Origin: Fragum whitleyi
Lineage: Eukaryota > Mollusca > Bivalvia > Cardiida > Cardiidae
Length of the DNA stretch: 64,000 nucleotides
NCBI GenBank assembly: GCA_948146395.1
Contig: OX411557.1
Coordinates: 37,612,077 to 37,676,076, forward strand
Reading direction: 5' to 3'
Shown here: one piece after another, positions 12,401-22,066 of the stretch
How positions within the stretch are numbered: the stretch's first letter is position 1
Layout of the letters: each line of letters starts with the position of its first letter
Program-made: the position numbers and the translations under genes
Notes under the pieces: model-generated
The model's input: only the letters and a program-made list of their open reading frames with translations
Told to the model about the DNA's origin: nothing
The model's database searches: none

Positions 12401-14829
12401 GTGACTGGCAATTAATTGAGGCAAAAGGCATGTGTGTCAACTAGTAACCTCTTGACTTATCATAACACTTTGGTGATTGTTTACAAAAATTAACCATTAA
12501 TTAAATGTTAATTGACATTTGAATATGACCCCCCTCGATGATGTGCTATGTAAAAGGAAAATAAGATTTTATCAAGCACAATTTTCAGAAGAAAAATGAC
12601 TCCAAATTTGGCTCCTAAAATCCAAATTTGGCTCCATTTTTTTCAATTTTAGCAAAAGTGTTGGCAAAAAGAAATTTCAGTCCAGAGAAGATCCTGTAAA
12701 ACCATACACATATCTACAAATTAAAGTAGATCAACTCCAAATTACATCTATTTTCCTGTTTGAAAAACATCAATATTATGCAACTTTGGTTTACAGTCAA
12801 AACGGCCCAAAGTCAAAACGGCCCAGAGTCAAAACGGCCCGTAATTTGGTCAAAACGGCCCAAACCAGTTTTTACAATCGGTCAAAACGGCCTAAACATT
12901 TAATTTGCTTTATTTTTTCCTATCTTTGCCGATAAAAAATAAATTATTATTATAGATTGAAAAAAAGGTTTACATGAAGTTAAAAACTTATGCAGGCCTA
13001 TTTCTTTTACAAATGTGTGGCATCAAATAGGCCGAACTGATTTTAAACAGCTTTATTTATGAAATGCCGCTTTTGATTAGGTGGGAAAATACAGTCCTAT
13101 GCGGGCACACTTTTTAAGCACCGATTTCAATCCTGAAAATTACTATAATCACGATTTGAATGTATAATATATACATCAACATGATTAAACCTTAAAGCAT
13201 GCCAAGAAGTCCAATTTTCCCCAAATCAGGTAAAATTCCCAATTTACAAAGCCGATGATCTTTTTTATAGAAAGTTGATATTACAAATAAGACATGATCT
13301 GTCGTATTTCAGTATAAGTTTGAAGGACCAAGGGAGAAACAAAACTTTATTCTGGCTAAAATATACACGGAACCTAAGTCTACGTCTTTTCTGCGATAGT
13401 TACGAACAATAAGATTAGTAATGATTATATTAAATTCTAACACAATAACAACCTTTATACGTATGTAAAACTCTGCCAATAAGTTAAAACAGTCGAAATT
13501 CGATTTTCAAGAACCCATTCCTTTCATTTTTCGAGAATTTATATCAAAAATCCGAAGAAGAAAAGGGTGCTAAGTAGGTCGAAACTAGCATTGGCGTAAT
13601 TGTTAACATTGATCTTAGACGTTATAATAAGAAAATAAGTTTGCTTTATAATTTCAAAGGGTTATTTGAGACAAAATTTCTATTTGGGCCGTTTTGACCG
13701 AATGAAAAATCTGCTTTGGGCCGTTTTGACCAAATTACGGGCCGTTTTGACCGAAATGAGGGCCGTTTTGACTTTGGGCCGTTTGGACTTTGGGCTGTTT
13801 GGACTTGCACCCACAACTTTGACCAATACAGGGTGCAGACATCAAGGAATGTAATAGAACATGAAAATACAAAGCTTTGATTTCTAAATTCTTCAAGGTA
13901 GATTTTGTAACTACCATAGAAATATGAAAATATCCTGGCTCAATATGGTGCTGACGATGGTCAATATTCGGAAGCATTTTCAGCTAATATTTTTCTAGCA
14001 AGATCCTTAAAATTTGATTGATTGACAGATTAAGGAACAAGCTTGTAATGCATAATATAATCATTCTTGATTTGACTTTGTTTGAAGCCTGTTCATTATT
14101 GACAAGTTTGTATCAAGGGTTTGACACTAAGGGGAGTCTGAAGTCTGAGACTCCTAATTTTGTGGACAGGACTCCTTTAATTTGCAAGTTATGAGTCCCT
14201 GGTCAAAGAATATTTTCTCCAACAAATGATCAGACAAATGTCCAAAGTTTCTACCCAAATTATTCTTTATTTATCAAAGTTTCCGATCTTTTAATGAAAA
14301 AGTTGCTGCATATAACATTTGGTTTTGTAACTACTTCCAAAGTTAACCATCCAAAGTTGATTAAAAAAAAAGAAATTAACGATTTATACATATCACGAAA
14401 TATCAACTTTTAGGTGTCATTTCTATATAAATCCTTGAAATAAAGGGTTATCGAAATATCTAACAGCGTATCCGAGAATAGGACTATCCGAAAACTCGTC
14501 AAAATCAACCAAACGAACCACGTGTTTGTCAAATTCAGAAATTGCAGAAAAGTTCGTCTTCACTAAATCTTCATCGGGTAGGAAAGTTAATGTTACATTG
14601 TTCTTCAAAACGATGCAAAGATCTGATTGAGAAATGAATCGGCATTTTGGCCCGCTTTCTGCACTGACCACGAGGTTGAAATTACAGCACATCTAACACT
14701 GAATTTGGAATTGGCATGCCGTTTTATCACTTTGAGTGATAATTGAAGGCGTATTTTTCATGTTAACTGAGACAAAGAACTCGATTTTTCTATTTTTACA
14801 TGGTTAAATGCAATTTAAATACCTGTCAT
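1..14829 (-). CDS. DKC1: Dyskerin (H/ACA snoRNP pseudouridine synthase), 5' part of gene, six coding exons
   Basis: Six minus-strand exons (14829-14823, 11331-11291, 7412-7326, 5946-5855, 1897-1648, 707-581) splice through GT-AG sites into one frame of 201 codons plus one base; the rest lies left of position 1. Order seen: Lys-rich N-terminus, [10 protein letters not shown] (residues ~36-45), [43 protein letters not shown] (~105-114) with presumed catalytic Asp ~113, [10 protein letters not shown], and [15 protein letters not shown]. These are hallmarks of the dyskerin/Nop60B/Cbf5 branch of the TruB family, the catalytic subunit of nucleolar H/ACA RNPs that pseudouridylates rRNA and snRNA and binds telomerase RNA in vertebrates. 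The PUA domain and basic C-terminus are not in the window. Phases match at every junction and no stop or frameshift is seen, so this is a living gene rather than a retrocopy. Exon 1 is the least certain part. Confidence 0.95.
581..707 (-). CDS. DKC1: Dyskerin coding exon 6
   Basis: The 127 bases encode [19 protein letters not shown], then [18 protein letters not shown] and one base of a split Gly codon. They continue the TruB domain exactly where the previous exon stops. Acceptor TTTTACAG at 709-708, donor GTAAGA at 580-579. A TTAA-site MITE begins 23 bp upstream of the acceptor in the transcript sense. The following exon (expected FWVSCEAGTYIRT) is not in the window. Confidence 0.96.
731..952. 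mobile_element. TTAA-site MITE, intact copy
   Basis: Ends CCCTTTGCTG / GGAAAGGG with TTAA on the right and TTA on the left. Central foldback AATTGCTTCTGACAAGCAATT. TTAA target sites are used by piggyBac and Kolobok elements; this one encodes nothing. It begins 23 bp from the dyskerin exon 6 acceptor. Confidence 0.7.
1375..1444 (-). pseudogene. Imperfect duplicate of the 3' end of dyskerin exon 5
   Basis: About 70 bp matching 1647-1718 with small indels (CCTGTTTAACTTTC, GCCTTA..ATGTAATCTAAAC, ACTCTTTACCAGCAC). Frame is broken and the donor reads GC in place of GT, so it should not be spliced in. Confidence 0.75.
1439..1612. mobile_element. Foldback MITE, same family
   Basis: CATGTTGTGGGTACTCATTT, AATCATCTCGATGAGACGAT and the mirrored arm to 1548, then CCCCCCTCTACCGTACCTCTG as right end. 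The left end is shortened. It lies between the two copies of the dyskerin exon 5 end. Confidence 0.6.
1648..1897 (-). CDS. DKC1: Dyskerin coding exon 5 (TruB catalytic core)
   Basis: The 250-base exon runs from the [15 protein letters not shown] segment through [19 protein letters not shown] and [17 protein letters not shown] to [11 protein letters not shown]. The Asp in GTLDP is the family's catalytic nucleophile/general residue. Acceptor CTTGTAG at 1899-1898; donor GTTTGT at 1647-1646, weaker than the other donors. The last ~70 bases are partly duplicated downstream in the intron (1375-1444), where the donor GT has become GC. Confidence 0.97.
2226..2267. repeat. Palindrome in dyskerin intron 4
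   Basis: GAAAGAATTGAAGACTG and CAGTCTTCAATTCTTTT around a 7-bp loop. No H/ACA or C/D boxes were identified around it. Confidence 0.8.
2458..3942. mobile_element. TTAA-site MITE, second copy split by a rolling-circle-like element
   Basis: Left part 2458-2518 and right part 3787-3942 match 731-952 nearly base for base; the whole is flanked by TTAA at 2454-2457 and 3943-3946. The 1.27-kb insert 2519-3786 lies exactly between the two parts. Confidence 0.8.
2519..3786 (-). mobile_element. Rolling-circle-like (HINE/pearl type) element, full length
   Basis: About 1.27 kb. The 5' end (right side) has the GCTCACCTGAGCAC hairpin, then a GTCCGTCGTC repeat, then a core of ~230-bp repeats alternating CTATGTAAAAAGGG and GGTCTTGATATGAAC segments. 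The 3' end (left side) has CTCAGGTGAGC as subterminal inverted repeat, then the hairpin AGGACCATCTTGGTCCT and CTTGT. The architecture matches Helentron-associated elements; no protein is encoded. It splits the TTAA-site MITE 2458-3942, in dyskerin intron 4, sense to the gene. Confidence 0.7.
4615..4760 (+). repeat. Dispersed repeat GTATTGACCTGATATCA, copy 1
   Basis: CTGTATTGACCTGATATCAC, CTGTCTGATAAAATAACATG, TTAATTAAGCACTGAAAAAT-type end. Shared with 31083-31225. In dyskerin intron 4. Confidence 0.5.
5064..5240. mobile_element. CAGGG MITE remnant
   Basis: CAGGGTTTGACACTAAC at the left, GGTCCTC words, and the hairpin GAAGAAATCGCTTGTGGCAA with its complement to 5238. The right end is lost. 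In dyskerin intron 4. Confidence 0.55.
5855..5946 (-). CDS. DKC1: Dyskerin coding exon 4
   Basis: The 92 bases encode [18 protein letters not shown], then [12 protein letters not shown] and two bases of a split codon. Acceptor TTACAG at 5948-5947, donor GTAAGT at 5854-5853. It joins exon 3 in phase 0 and exon 5 in phase 2. The split codon reads Gly (GG+G), where human and fly dyskerins have other residues before the Gly-x-Ile-Asn-Leu-Asp-Lys-Pro motif; this is a small local difference, not a break. Confidence 0.95.
6310..6610. repeat. GGGGTCAA foldback repeat, copy 1
   Basis: ACCCTTAGTAATTCCTCTCA, ATGGGGTCAAAATGACCGCC, TTGAGAGAAATTTCTAGGGG form a hairpin; TGGTTTAAGGGTCAAAC closes it. Related to 42855-43183. 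Confidence 0.5.
7088..7242 (+). mobile_element. GGGAAAAAGACTA MITE
   Basis: GGGAAAAAGACTAGCAGGGG to TAGTTAGTCTTTTTCCC; middle repeats CCCCATAGATTTTTGG twice. Between dyskerin exons 3 and 4. Confidence 0.6.
7326..7412 (-). CDS. DKC1: Dyskerin coding exon 3 (dyskerin-like N-terminal motif)
   Basis: The 87 bases give 29 codons in phase 0 at both ends, including [11 protein letters not shown] and [11 protein letters not shown]. The latter is nearly invariant in dyskerin/Nop60B. Acceptor TTTTCAG at 7414-7413, donor GTGAGT at 7325-7324. A SINE tail with TTGA repeats begins only ~8 bp upstream of the acceptor in the transcript sense, so the branch-point region of this exon is transposon-derived. 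Confidence 0.95.
7420..7585 (-). mobile_element. SINE, 5'-truncated, tail with TTGA repeats
   Basis: Same body as 27140-27412 without the tRNA part: GATAGCAGCTGGAGGCTAGG to GTGGCGTTAAACTCC, then the tail ATTCAATCAATCAATC. The tail end is ~8 bp from the dyskerin exon 3 acceptor. Confidence 0.85.
8219..9422 (-). mobile_element. Rolling-circle-like element, GCTCCACTGGC-ended subfamily
   Basis: Minus-oriented, ~1.2 kb. Subterminal inverted repeats GCTCCACTGGC / GCCTGTGGAGC, a GACGCACGGACG microsatellite next to the 5' end, five or more ~172-bp tandem units (each with GAAATGACCTCCGCCC on the plus strand) and the 3' hairpin AAGCCATTCATGGCTT. In dyskerin intron 2, sense to the gene. Confidence 0.7.
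9853..11003. mobile_element. CAGTG-ended DNA element, 1.15 kb, 5-bp target duplication
   Basis: Inverted ends CAGTGCTCCAGCTAGG; direct repeat TAACA on both sides (9848-9852, 11004-11008). Inner ends contain GGGCGCCCTGCCCTG and AGGGCACTTTGCACCC. No transposase frame seen. Could be a hAT-related type with 5-bp duplication. In dyskerin intron 2. Confidence 0.7.
11291..11331 (-). CDS. DKC1: Dyskerin coding exon 2 (Lys-rich N-terminal tail)
   Basis: The acceptor follows a long T-run (TTTTTTCAG, AG at 11333-11332) and the donor is GTAAGT at 11290-11289. The 41 bases encode [13 protein letters not shown] after completing a split codon. A short Lys-rich stretch before the conserved domain is typical of animal dyskerins, where it belongs to a nuclear or nucleolar localisation signal. 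Phase 1 in, phase 0 out, which fits the next exon. Confidence 0.8.
12789..13813. mobile_element. Foldback-type element with arms built from GTCAAAACGGCCC repeats
   Basis: Left arm (~12796-12895) holds five copies of GTCAAAACGGCC(C); the right arm (~13684-13806) holds six to seven in inverse orientation. CAACTTTG occurs just outside both arms (12781-12788, 13814-13821), a likely target duplication. The ~790-bp centre has no recognised protein. In dyskerin intron 1. Confidence 0.65.
14115..14225. mobile_element. CAGGG-type MITE remnant (GGAGTC subfamily)
   Basis: AAGGGTTTGACACTAAGGGG followed by AGTCTGAGACTCC and AGGACTCC, like the left end of 44402-44752. The right half is not recognisable. 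Confidence 0.45.
14423..14692 (-). CDS. Unrecognised 89-codon ORF inside dyskerin intron 1
   Basis: An open frame from ATG to TAG, 89 residues, in a stretch without repeats. Composition looks protein-like (mixed hydrophobic and acidic residues, for example [20 protein letters not shown]) rather than low complexity. I do not recognise it. It lies in the dyskerin intron and on the same strand; it could be an alternative first exon, a fragment of another gene or chance. Confidence 0.25.
   Translation of the reverse strand: MCCNFNLVVSAESGPKCRFISQSDLCIVLKNNVTLTFLPDEDLVKTNFSAISEFDKHVVRLVDFDEFSDSPILGYAVRYFDNPLFQGFI
14823..14829 (-). CDS. DKC1: Dyskerin candidate coding exon 1 (start codon)
   Basis: ATG at 14829-14827 followed by ACAG and a GT donor at 14822-14821 (GTATTT). 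The exon gives Met-Thr and one base that completes a Glu codon with the first two bases of the 11331 exon, matching the phase needed. The ATG has A at -3. The donor is weak, and a seven-base coding exon cannot be proved by similarity, so another start further upstream remains possible. Confidence 0.45.
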
Positions 14830-14852
14830 GCTTGCGCCTCCAAATTGCAAAA

Positions 14853-14858
14853 CACGTG
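14853..14858. promoter_or_regulatory. E-box CACGTG just upstream of the candidate dyskerin start
   Basis: CACGTG lies 24 bp 5' of the candidate dyskerin ATG on the minus strand. Vertebrate DKC1 is a known Myc target acting through CACGTG sites. A 6-bp word occurs by chance and a second one lies near 14519, so this is weak support for a promoter here. Confidence 0.3.
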
Positions 14859-15263
14859 TTTACTTTAATGTTATTTCCACTTTATCGTGAATCCAACTCG
14901 CCCCCCTTCCCCCTATTTACGATAAAGACCTTAAAACCAATTTATGATTAAATAACCCCTTTGATAGATTCTCCGGTAACAAAGACACCACGGCAACCCT
15001 TGATTTAAAAAGGCGACAAAACTGTGCCAACGTAACTACAATTACGAATCCATAATAAATAATAATTTCGAGGGTTCTCAAGGGCCCACCAATGCCGATG
15101 AAGAGGTCCCGAATGTGTTTGGTAATAACAGGTGATCTACGGGACTAGCCTCGTCCAATCTGCACCCAACCTTGTTATAAGAATTAAATAAATTAAAAAA
15201 ACCTTGTGTTGGACTTTCTAAAAAAAGAATATAATTAATATTTGGATTTATTGATTGTTTGAA

Positions 15264-15614
<351 letters not shown>

Positions 15615-15619
15615 GCGTC

Positions 15620-16300
15620 ATACAATCTGCAATCAAATCATCGTTAACAACGGATGGAGGAGCGAGTTTAATTAACGAGCTTTCATAAATATTTCTCTAT
15701 TTGGCGAGACGGTTTTCAATAGCCATCAATAAATGGGTCAGGTTGTTTTTCGAAACTAGTCTCGGCGCCTTGCACAGAGCGGGCTTAAATGCTTCTAAGC
15801 GGCAATTCATTTTTGCAACTTTTTGAATAATTAGGATAAACATTTATCAATGTTTGTCGCTCTGCTCTAATGTTTAAGCATGTATGTACCTTTCATATCA
15901 CTAAATCTAAACGACTCGAGTAAACTCATCGACCCCAACCTCACTTGAGTATATGTGTACATGTATGTACTATTTTGAAAAATATATGTACTATTTTTAA
16001 AAAATGTATGTACTATTTCGTGAACAAAAAAAGCTATATTTTCACTCGTGGCTCTGCCACTCGTGAAAATATAGCTTTTGTTGTTCACTCAATGAAATTT
16101 AAATCGATCTTACACTTTTACAAACGATTATCCTCTGTATCTCCGTTGTGTTTACCCTTAGAATTGTTGAAAACACAACAGAAATAGTTCATTCAATAAG
16201 CGTTTCCATGTGCTTGATTATTAAGGGTACCCATCGAAACCGTTCCAGACAAGATATGACGCCACTTTCTGGAGTGTTTTGAAGTCCCCGCCCATAATGA
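15620..16300. other. Intergenic, no gene seen
   Basis: Holds the 16019-16087 palindrome and nothing else that I recognise. Confidence 0.6.
16019..16087. repeat. Palindrome, ~32-bp arms
   Basis: GTGAACAAAAAAAGCTATAT and TTTTCACTCGTGG mirrored by CCACTCGTGAAAATATAGC and TTTTGTTGTTCAC. Loop only about 6 bp. Confidence 0.9.
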
Positions 16301-16310
16301 CCTAAAGTCA

Positions 16311-18400
16311 GGGGCGTAGCAACGATTTTAGGATTGGTACGGCCAATAACAAGGGACAGAAAGAGGGGGGGGGGGGCAACATCAATGTAGAGGGTCGGTA
16401 GCTGCTGTATTATAAAGATTTCAAATACTTTATGAAACCTTTAAATCGAGTTTTCTAAGTTTCAAATTTTAACTTATTGCTTTGGCTGTGGGGCCTATAA
16501 ATTGATATATAATTATATTGTTTGATCGATCTTTGGAAAATCGCAACTTCTTTACAGCTCTGTCATATTCCTTTACGCGTAATTCAAGCTTTTAAATACT
16601 CCTTTTCCTTTCCGCTCATTGGCTAGATAGACAAGGATCATGAATACTTATGGTAAAACCTTACTACCATCAGTGAAAGTAAAAGACCCCATTTGGGTTT
16701 TCCGCAGAAAAAAAATCAGAAATATATTTCCTCTTCATCTAGGAGTCCTACGAAAATGAACCCCGCCTTTCCATTTCAAGCACGCATTCTACATAATTTT
16801 TTATAGAAAGTTTCTTTGTCCGTGTAATTTTGACTGGTTCAGGTGGGAATTTTGAAAAATGCGATAGTTTTCTGCCTGTCCAATTTTAGCCGCTACACCG
16901 ACCATTTGAAAAAGTGATTTAGACATGCTGAACAGTGACACATAGATGTATGTTTCGAGTTTCCTCACGCACAGTCGTACAAAAAAACTGAAAATGTGCT
17001 TATTGTATAGTTGTTTGTATCTGTTTAACACTCATTCATAGTCTTATTCATGCAATTTTAGAACCACTTTTCATTAAACCGGAGCATACGCACCCGCAAG
17101 TTGGGCACATCGGTGAAACCTCGAACCTTTTTTTGAAAAACAAAACAGTCTCACTTGATGTGAATATATTAACCCAACGATTTCGCGTAGAAAAAACATA
17201 GAAAAGAAATAAAATTACAGCATCAACCAAAAATGTTACGCCACATAAATGAAAGCAGGACCCGGTCACTTGGTATGTTTTGAAGCGTTGCGATCAATTT
17301 ATCTCTAATAATTTGCATGCATTGGTGAAGTTTTCATCCTTACCCCAACCAGAGATGAGTAACAAAGCCTTTCGTCGTTACATGTCACATTGCAAGGTGA
17401 ATATTCGACGGCGCTACTACTCGACAATTGCGACGTTTGTGATGTCAGATGACAGAATAATGTTGTACGCATGATTTGTGAAAACAATATAAGAAATTTG
17501 TGATGTAACTGAAAGATACCTCAGTATTATTAGGTGATCTTGCTATCCCACACGGTTATCTTATATATGTGATGCCAACGATCTTCAAATTGTGCGGCTG
17601 TGGTGATAGTTTAATGCTAGTCAATTCGGTCAAGATAAAGTGCTAAGCCTGCTTTTATATTTGCCGAACACACCATCGAACGATTTCATGATTTTCTATT
17701 TTTCTAACGTATTTTTGTCAAGGGATTATATACATTTCTTTTTCATAAAATCTATGGTGCTCCCTCAGTTTTAATAAAGCTTATCAAGCAAATCATTTAT
17801 GAAACAGTTCGGCATGTACACAACAATCGCCATGGCATGATAATTTGATGAACGGACATGAGGTTTTTTTTTCTTAATTTTTACTAGATTTACTAATTGT
17901 AACCGTTCGACTGTGCGCGCAGTGGCCGGATTCCCTATTTGCACAATGTCCTCTCTACGACCTTGCGATTTTTTAAAGAAAATATTTTGGAAAACTTAAA
18001 CATAGTTTCTGAGCGCCCGTTAAACCGTGAGGCGATTGAAGCCGGACCGTGACTTCTAGGCCGTTGAATAGGAATGCAGAGCCTGTTTTTATCTCACGGA
18101 CACGGTATTCCGCCACAGGGCGATGCTGGATGTTAACGCTATTGCAGCTATACCCTGTCTTCAAAAGCTGAATATAAGCCTAGGCTTTTACTTTGGTATT
18201 CTGGTAGAAGTAAACAAGCACGTGATTTTCATATTATAGAGCGAATATTTTAACAAAAATTGGAATTCGGTATTCTATGAAGGACAAAAACTTGAATATT
18301 TTATTATCTAAAGTCTGGTATTTATTTCGGCTGCGGTCATGTTCAGAAAAATTATTGGTGCGGCGAAAGCTGTACCGCCCGTATCGCTAACTACGCCCAT
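16311..18400. mobile_element. hAT-like non-autonomous element, 2.1 kb
   Basis: Ends GGGGCGTAGC / CTACGCCCAT, flanked by TAAAGTCA (16303-16310) and GAAAGTCA (18401-18408), an 8-bp duplication with one mismatch. The interior has only short unrecognised frames and a G-run at 16366. Confidence 0.6.
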
Positions 18401-18409
18401 GAAAGTCAC

Positions 18410-18950
18410 TTAGTCACTTATCCTCAAAGTCAATTATTCGAGCAGTTCGTCAAATTATGCGATATGTCTCCCCCCCCCCCCCCCTATTTCCAATGAAAAA
18501 TCGGTCTTTCGTTGGTTGAAAAATTAGGGCGATCGGTTTCAACCCTTCAAAACTTGGAAAAATTAAACCAAGTCAATCGACATTATACACAGAATGGGTC
18601 CATAATGGGGAAATATAAAACAGGTTCAAATTTCTGGCATATCCAGACTACCGTAAGCCGTATTTATGCCCTTTACTGTCAGAAAATTGAATGATAATTT
18701 CATTATTAAGACACTATGATATTTGAAAACGACCTCCTGGCCAAGTCAACACGCTTAATGCGATAGCTTCTCGATCAAACCATTAGACTAATATTGTCAA
18801 ATGTAATCTAAAAAATATTTCGTAAACTTTACATGCAAAACTTTTAAGAATTACTTACTTTAAGTACACGTATCTGTGTACTTTTTTCTATTTGTTATTA
18901 GTATATCGAATCTTTTATAATTTACAAATAAAACGCTTAAGCTGCTGAAA
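18410..18950. other. Intergenic, no gene seen
   Basis: A C-run at 18472 and unique-looking A+T-rich sequence. Confidence 0.6.
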
Positions 18951-18954
18951 TTCG

Positions 18955-20065
18955 GGTGTCTTCGCCAACACAGTGTTCCCGTCTCGGTGTCATCACGCTG
19001 TAAAACGATGGCTTTACGACGGCATATTCAGGGCCTCACGTAGTCGTGTTGCCTTCCTAAAACAATCGGCCAGCTCCTTAATTCATTCACATTGCCTTCA
19101 TGGATCGAAAATCGGCCGATTGCACCGATGCACACGAGGTAAAGACGAAGACGATATGATTTGCCCAGATGCCCTCACGATGGCATCACGAAGGACAAAA
19201 TGGACACATGAATCCAGCACGAAAATGAACATTCACATTATTTAAAGCAGACGTCACACTATCCCGAAATTGACATCAGATGGCCATACGAATATGGAAT
19301 TTTGAATTTCGCGCGAAAATGGCCCCGAACTTGGTCAACAACCTATCAACAGCCGAAGCAAGGACGGTGCCTACAGATAGCCATGCGATTGCATCCGAAC
19401 CAGACACGAAGGCAACTCGAAAATGTGAATTTTATATTAAGTATAAAAATTTACCCGCGGGACACACGAAGGTCACTCGATGTGTTGACAGAACGATGCA
19501 TTCGAACAAGGCCACGAAGGCGTCACATGACCTTCCGATGGTATAAATCCTTCGGCCGACAGTGGGAAATTCAATTGCTGATCAGCGATTATTGGGGTAG
19601 AATAAACAATATTCTTTCTTTATTTCAAATAGAATCAAACTTTTATTCAACATTATCATGTCACTCAAGGGCGAGTTGCTAAGAGTTACTCATCATGTTC
19701 TCTAAGGTGTATCAAAAGAAGCAGTGCTGCTGTCTTCTTTTTCCTGGTTGTCACGTCATCAAAGTATGCCATTTTGCATGAATTGAATGGTGACTGAAGC
19801 TATAGATCTGGCCTTTTATATATCCACTTTATTATGACACATATAAAACATTTGAGCTACTCATTTTGCTGTCTTCGCACACACCGTGGTCCCATCTCGA
19901 TGTCATCGTACTATAATACGATGGATTTACGACGGCATTGCGAGGGTTTCACGTAGTCGTGTTGCCTTCCTAAGACAATCGGACAGCTTCTCGCTTCCTT
20001 GGTATTGCCCTAGTGAGGCGAAAATGCCCGATGGCACTGATGATCACACGAAGTAACGACGAAGA
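18955..20065 (+). repeat. Pair of diverged direct repeats, ~910 bp apart
   Basis: 18955-19165 and 19868-20065 share GTCTTCGC, TCATC..CTGTAAAACGATGG / ATAATACGATGG, TTTACGACGGCAT and GTAGTCGTGTTGCCTTCCTA. The stretch between has 90- to 126-codon frames (18973-19245, 19302-19682) that I do not recognise. Confidence 0.6.
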
Positions 20066-20134
20066 TGACACGACTTGTACACACGAATTCAAAACGAAAA
20101 TGAACCCTCGCAAGGTCTTTAGGCAATTTTTAGG

Positions 20135-20500
20135 CATGCCAAAGATTTTTCACCGCTCACGAAGTTGCTGCCGGAGCCTGAGAAACTCAACTGGCGGTCT
20201 TACGATGGCTAAAGATGTCCTCACGAATGGCCTGATATTTTTACGATCAGATCCGAATTTGAACATTTTATTTATCGTGTGGCCATCTGGTGTCAATTTC
20301 GGGACTGTGTGTCGCCTGCATCAGGATTCTTTTCATGTCAAAGATTTGTTTTCTGATCACGAAGTTGCTGCAAAAGTCTAAAGAATTGAAGCGGCGGTCA
20401 TATGATGGCTAAAGATGCCCTAACGGATGGCCTTATGACTATATAGATACAATCAGGTCAGATTTTGAATATTTCCTTTTCGTATGACAATCTGAAGTCA
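20135..20500 (+). repeat. Two ~210-bp tandem units
   Basis: 20140-20330 and 20338-20500 share AAAGATTT, CACGAAGTTGCTGC, GGCGGTC, ACGATGGCTAAAGATG and ATCTG..GTCAA.TTCGGG. Adjoins the 18955-20065 pair. Confidence 0.55.
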
Positions 20501-20757
20501 ACTTCGGGGCAGTGTGAATCCTGACAAAACAAAAAATGCTGACTGACTTTTAAAAACAATAAAAACACGTTGAAAACTAAACTCGCCAAACTTACTTGAC
20601 AACTAATCTAAGCCCAGCCAGGTTTAAAATAACACAGAATACCACTATGACAACGCATGCCGGTCCCTCTTTGTAGTTCATCACTTGTTTAGGAGATCGC
20701 AAGGACTAAAACAGCGAACGGTGTGTTCGCCGTAGGCCCTATCAATTTATTTATTTT

Positions 20758-20760
20758 CTA

Positions 20761-20814
<54 letters not shown>

Positions 20815-20824
20815 CATTAATATT
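20758..20824. repeat. (ATT)n microsatellite
   Basis: About 18 ATT units with one ATC. Confidence 0.95.
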
Positions 20825-21185
20825 ATGAAGATAACCTAGATTCAAAAAACGTATTTTTGACCTTATCTTGGTTTTAAGGTTGCAATGGTAATTCAATACA
20901 ACCGACTGTTTCATTACATATCCCTAAAATAGCTTAGCGACTTCATCCCTACGGATGTATCATGTTTCATGTATTGTATTACATATTACGAGAAAGGAGG
21001 ACACTACGGAACGGTGTTATACAAAATAATGCGATCCTCCTACCCAACATTTGTATTCCACCGATGGGTGGATAGAGCTAATCGAATGAGCAGCTCGGAG
21101 AGGATGTCGTGGCAGTAGGCCTACTGATGAGAGGAATACAAGGAAAACATGGTTAGGATGTGACTGAACAATTTGAGGCTTTAGT

Positions 21186-21238
21186 GCAAGACTGTACAAA
21201 GTGTATATACGGTGTATATACACTTAGTACAGTCTTGC
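21186..21238. repeat. Palindrome, 25-bp arms
   Basis: GCAAGACTGTACAAAGTGTA and TATAC mirrored with a single mismatch; loop of 2-3 bp. Confidence 0.9.
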
Positions 21239-21482
21239 TCTGAACCCTCGAATTATTCTTAAAATCAGCGCCACGCCCAATTCAACCAAACAAGCATGAA
21301 CTGTCGAACACAACTGAACAAAATTGATCGCTGCGTGGACTTGTATGAATATTCTACCATACTGAACAGGCTTTCCAGCTACGCTACTAGCCATTTTGCC
21401 TGATGTAGATCATCGGATAGTCCCTTATATCAGGAGACGTATCAAATCAAATCGGCCATTGCGAAGATTTATCAGCCCTTCG

Positions 21483-21590
21483 TTCAGGATGCAAACGCGT
21501 TTGCGAAACGTTAAAAAATTGTATCCCGATTTCCGCGTGAGTACACGTGCAATGCGTGGATACATTTACTTAACGTTTCGCGAACGTTTT
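21483..21590. repeat. Palindrome related to 22067-22188
   Basis: TTCAGGATGCAAACGCGTTT, GCGAAACGTTAAAAAATTGT, ATCCCG.. mirrored by GGATACATTTACTTAACGTT and TCGCGAACG. Confidence 0.65.
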
Positions 21591-22066
21591 CTCATCTTGA
21601 TCATATTGATGACTGTGAACTTTATAAATGAACTTAAAGAAAAGCACGCTGTTTTTTTTTTTTTGTCTTTTTCAGTGTTGTTGTTGTTTCTTCTCATCCA
21701 CCATAATTTCAGAAATTTAGATGTGTGAAGGTCATGAAGGTGGAGGGGTGAAATATTTTGTTCCTGGTCAGTATAGTGCGCGCTGCCTGCAGATTAGCCT
21801 TAATTATGTGTGGGGGTTTTTTGGGGGGATCTGAAAACGAATGGGCACAAACTTTTTCAGATGGTACCCCACTAAATGCACTGGGTGCACGTCCAAAGCG
21901 GGGTATCAAATATTGCGAATGATCCTGAACTGTGCATGGCAGTACTATCAAAATTTTAATCGCAGTAGCTGGTGCGTTGTCGATACTTTTTAATTTCCTT
22001 TTTTGGTTGTCTTGGCTTTCAAATGTTCAAATAATTGAGGGCATTTGTGCATAGTTTACCAGCCTT

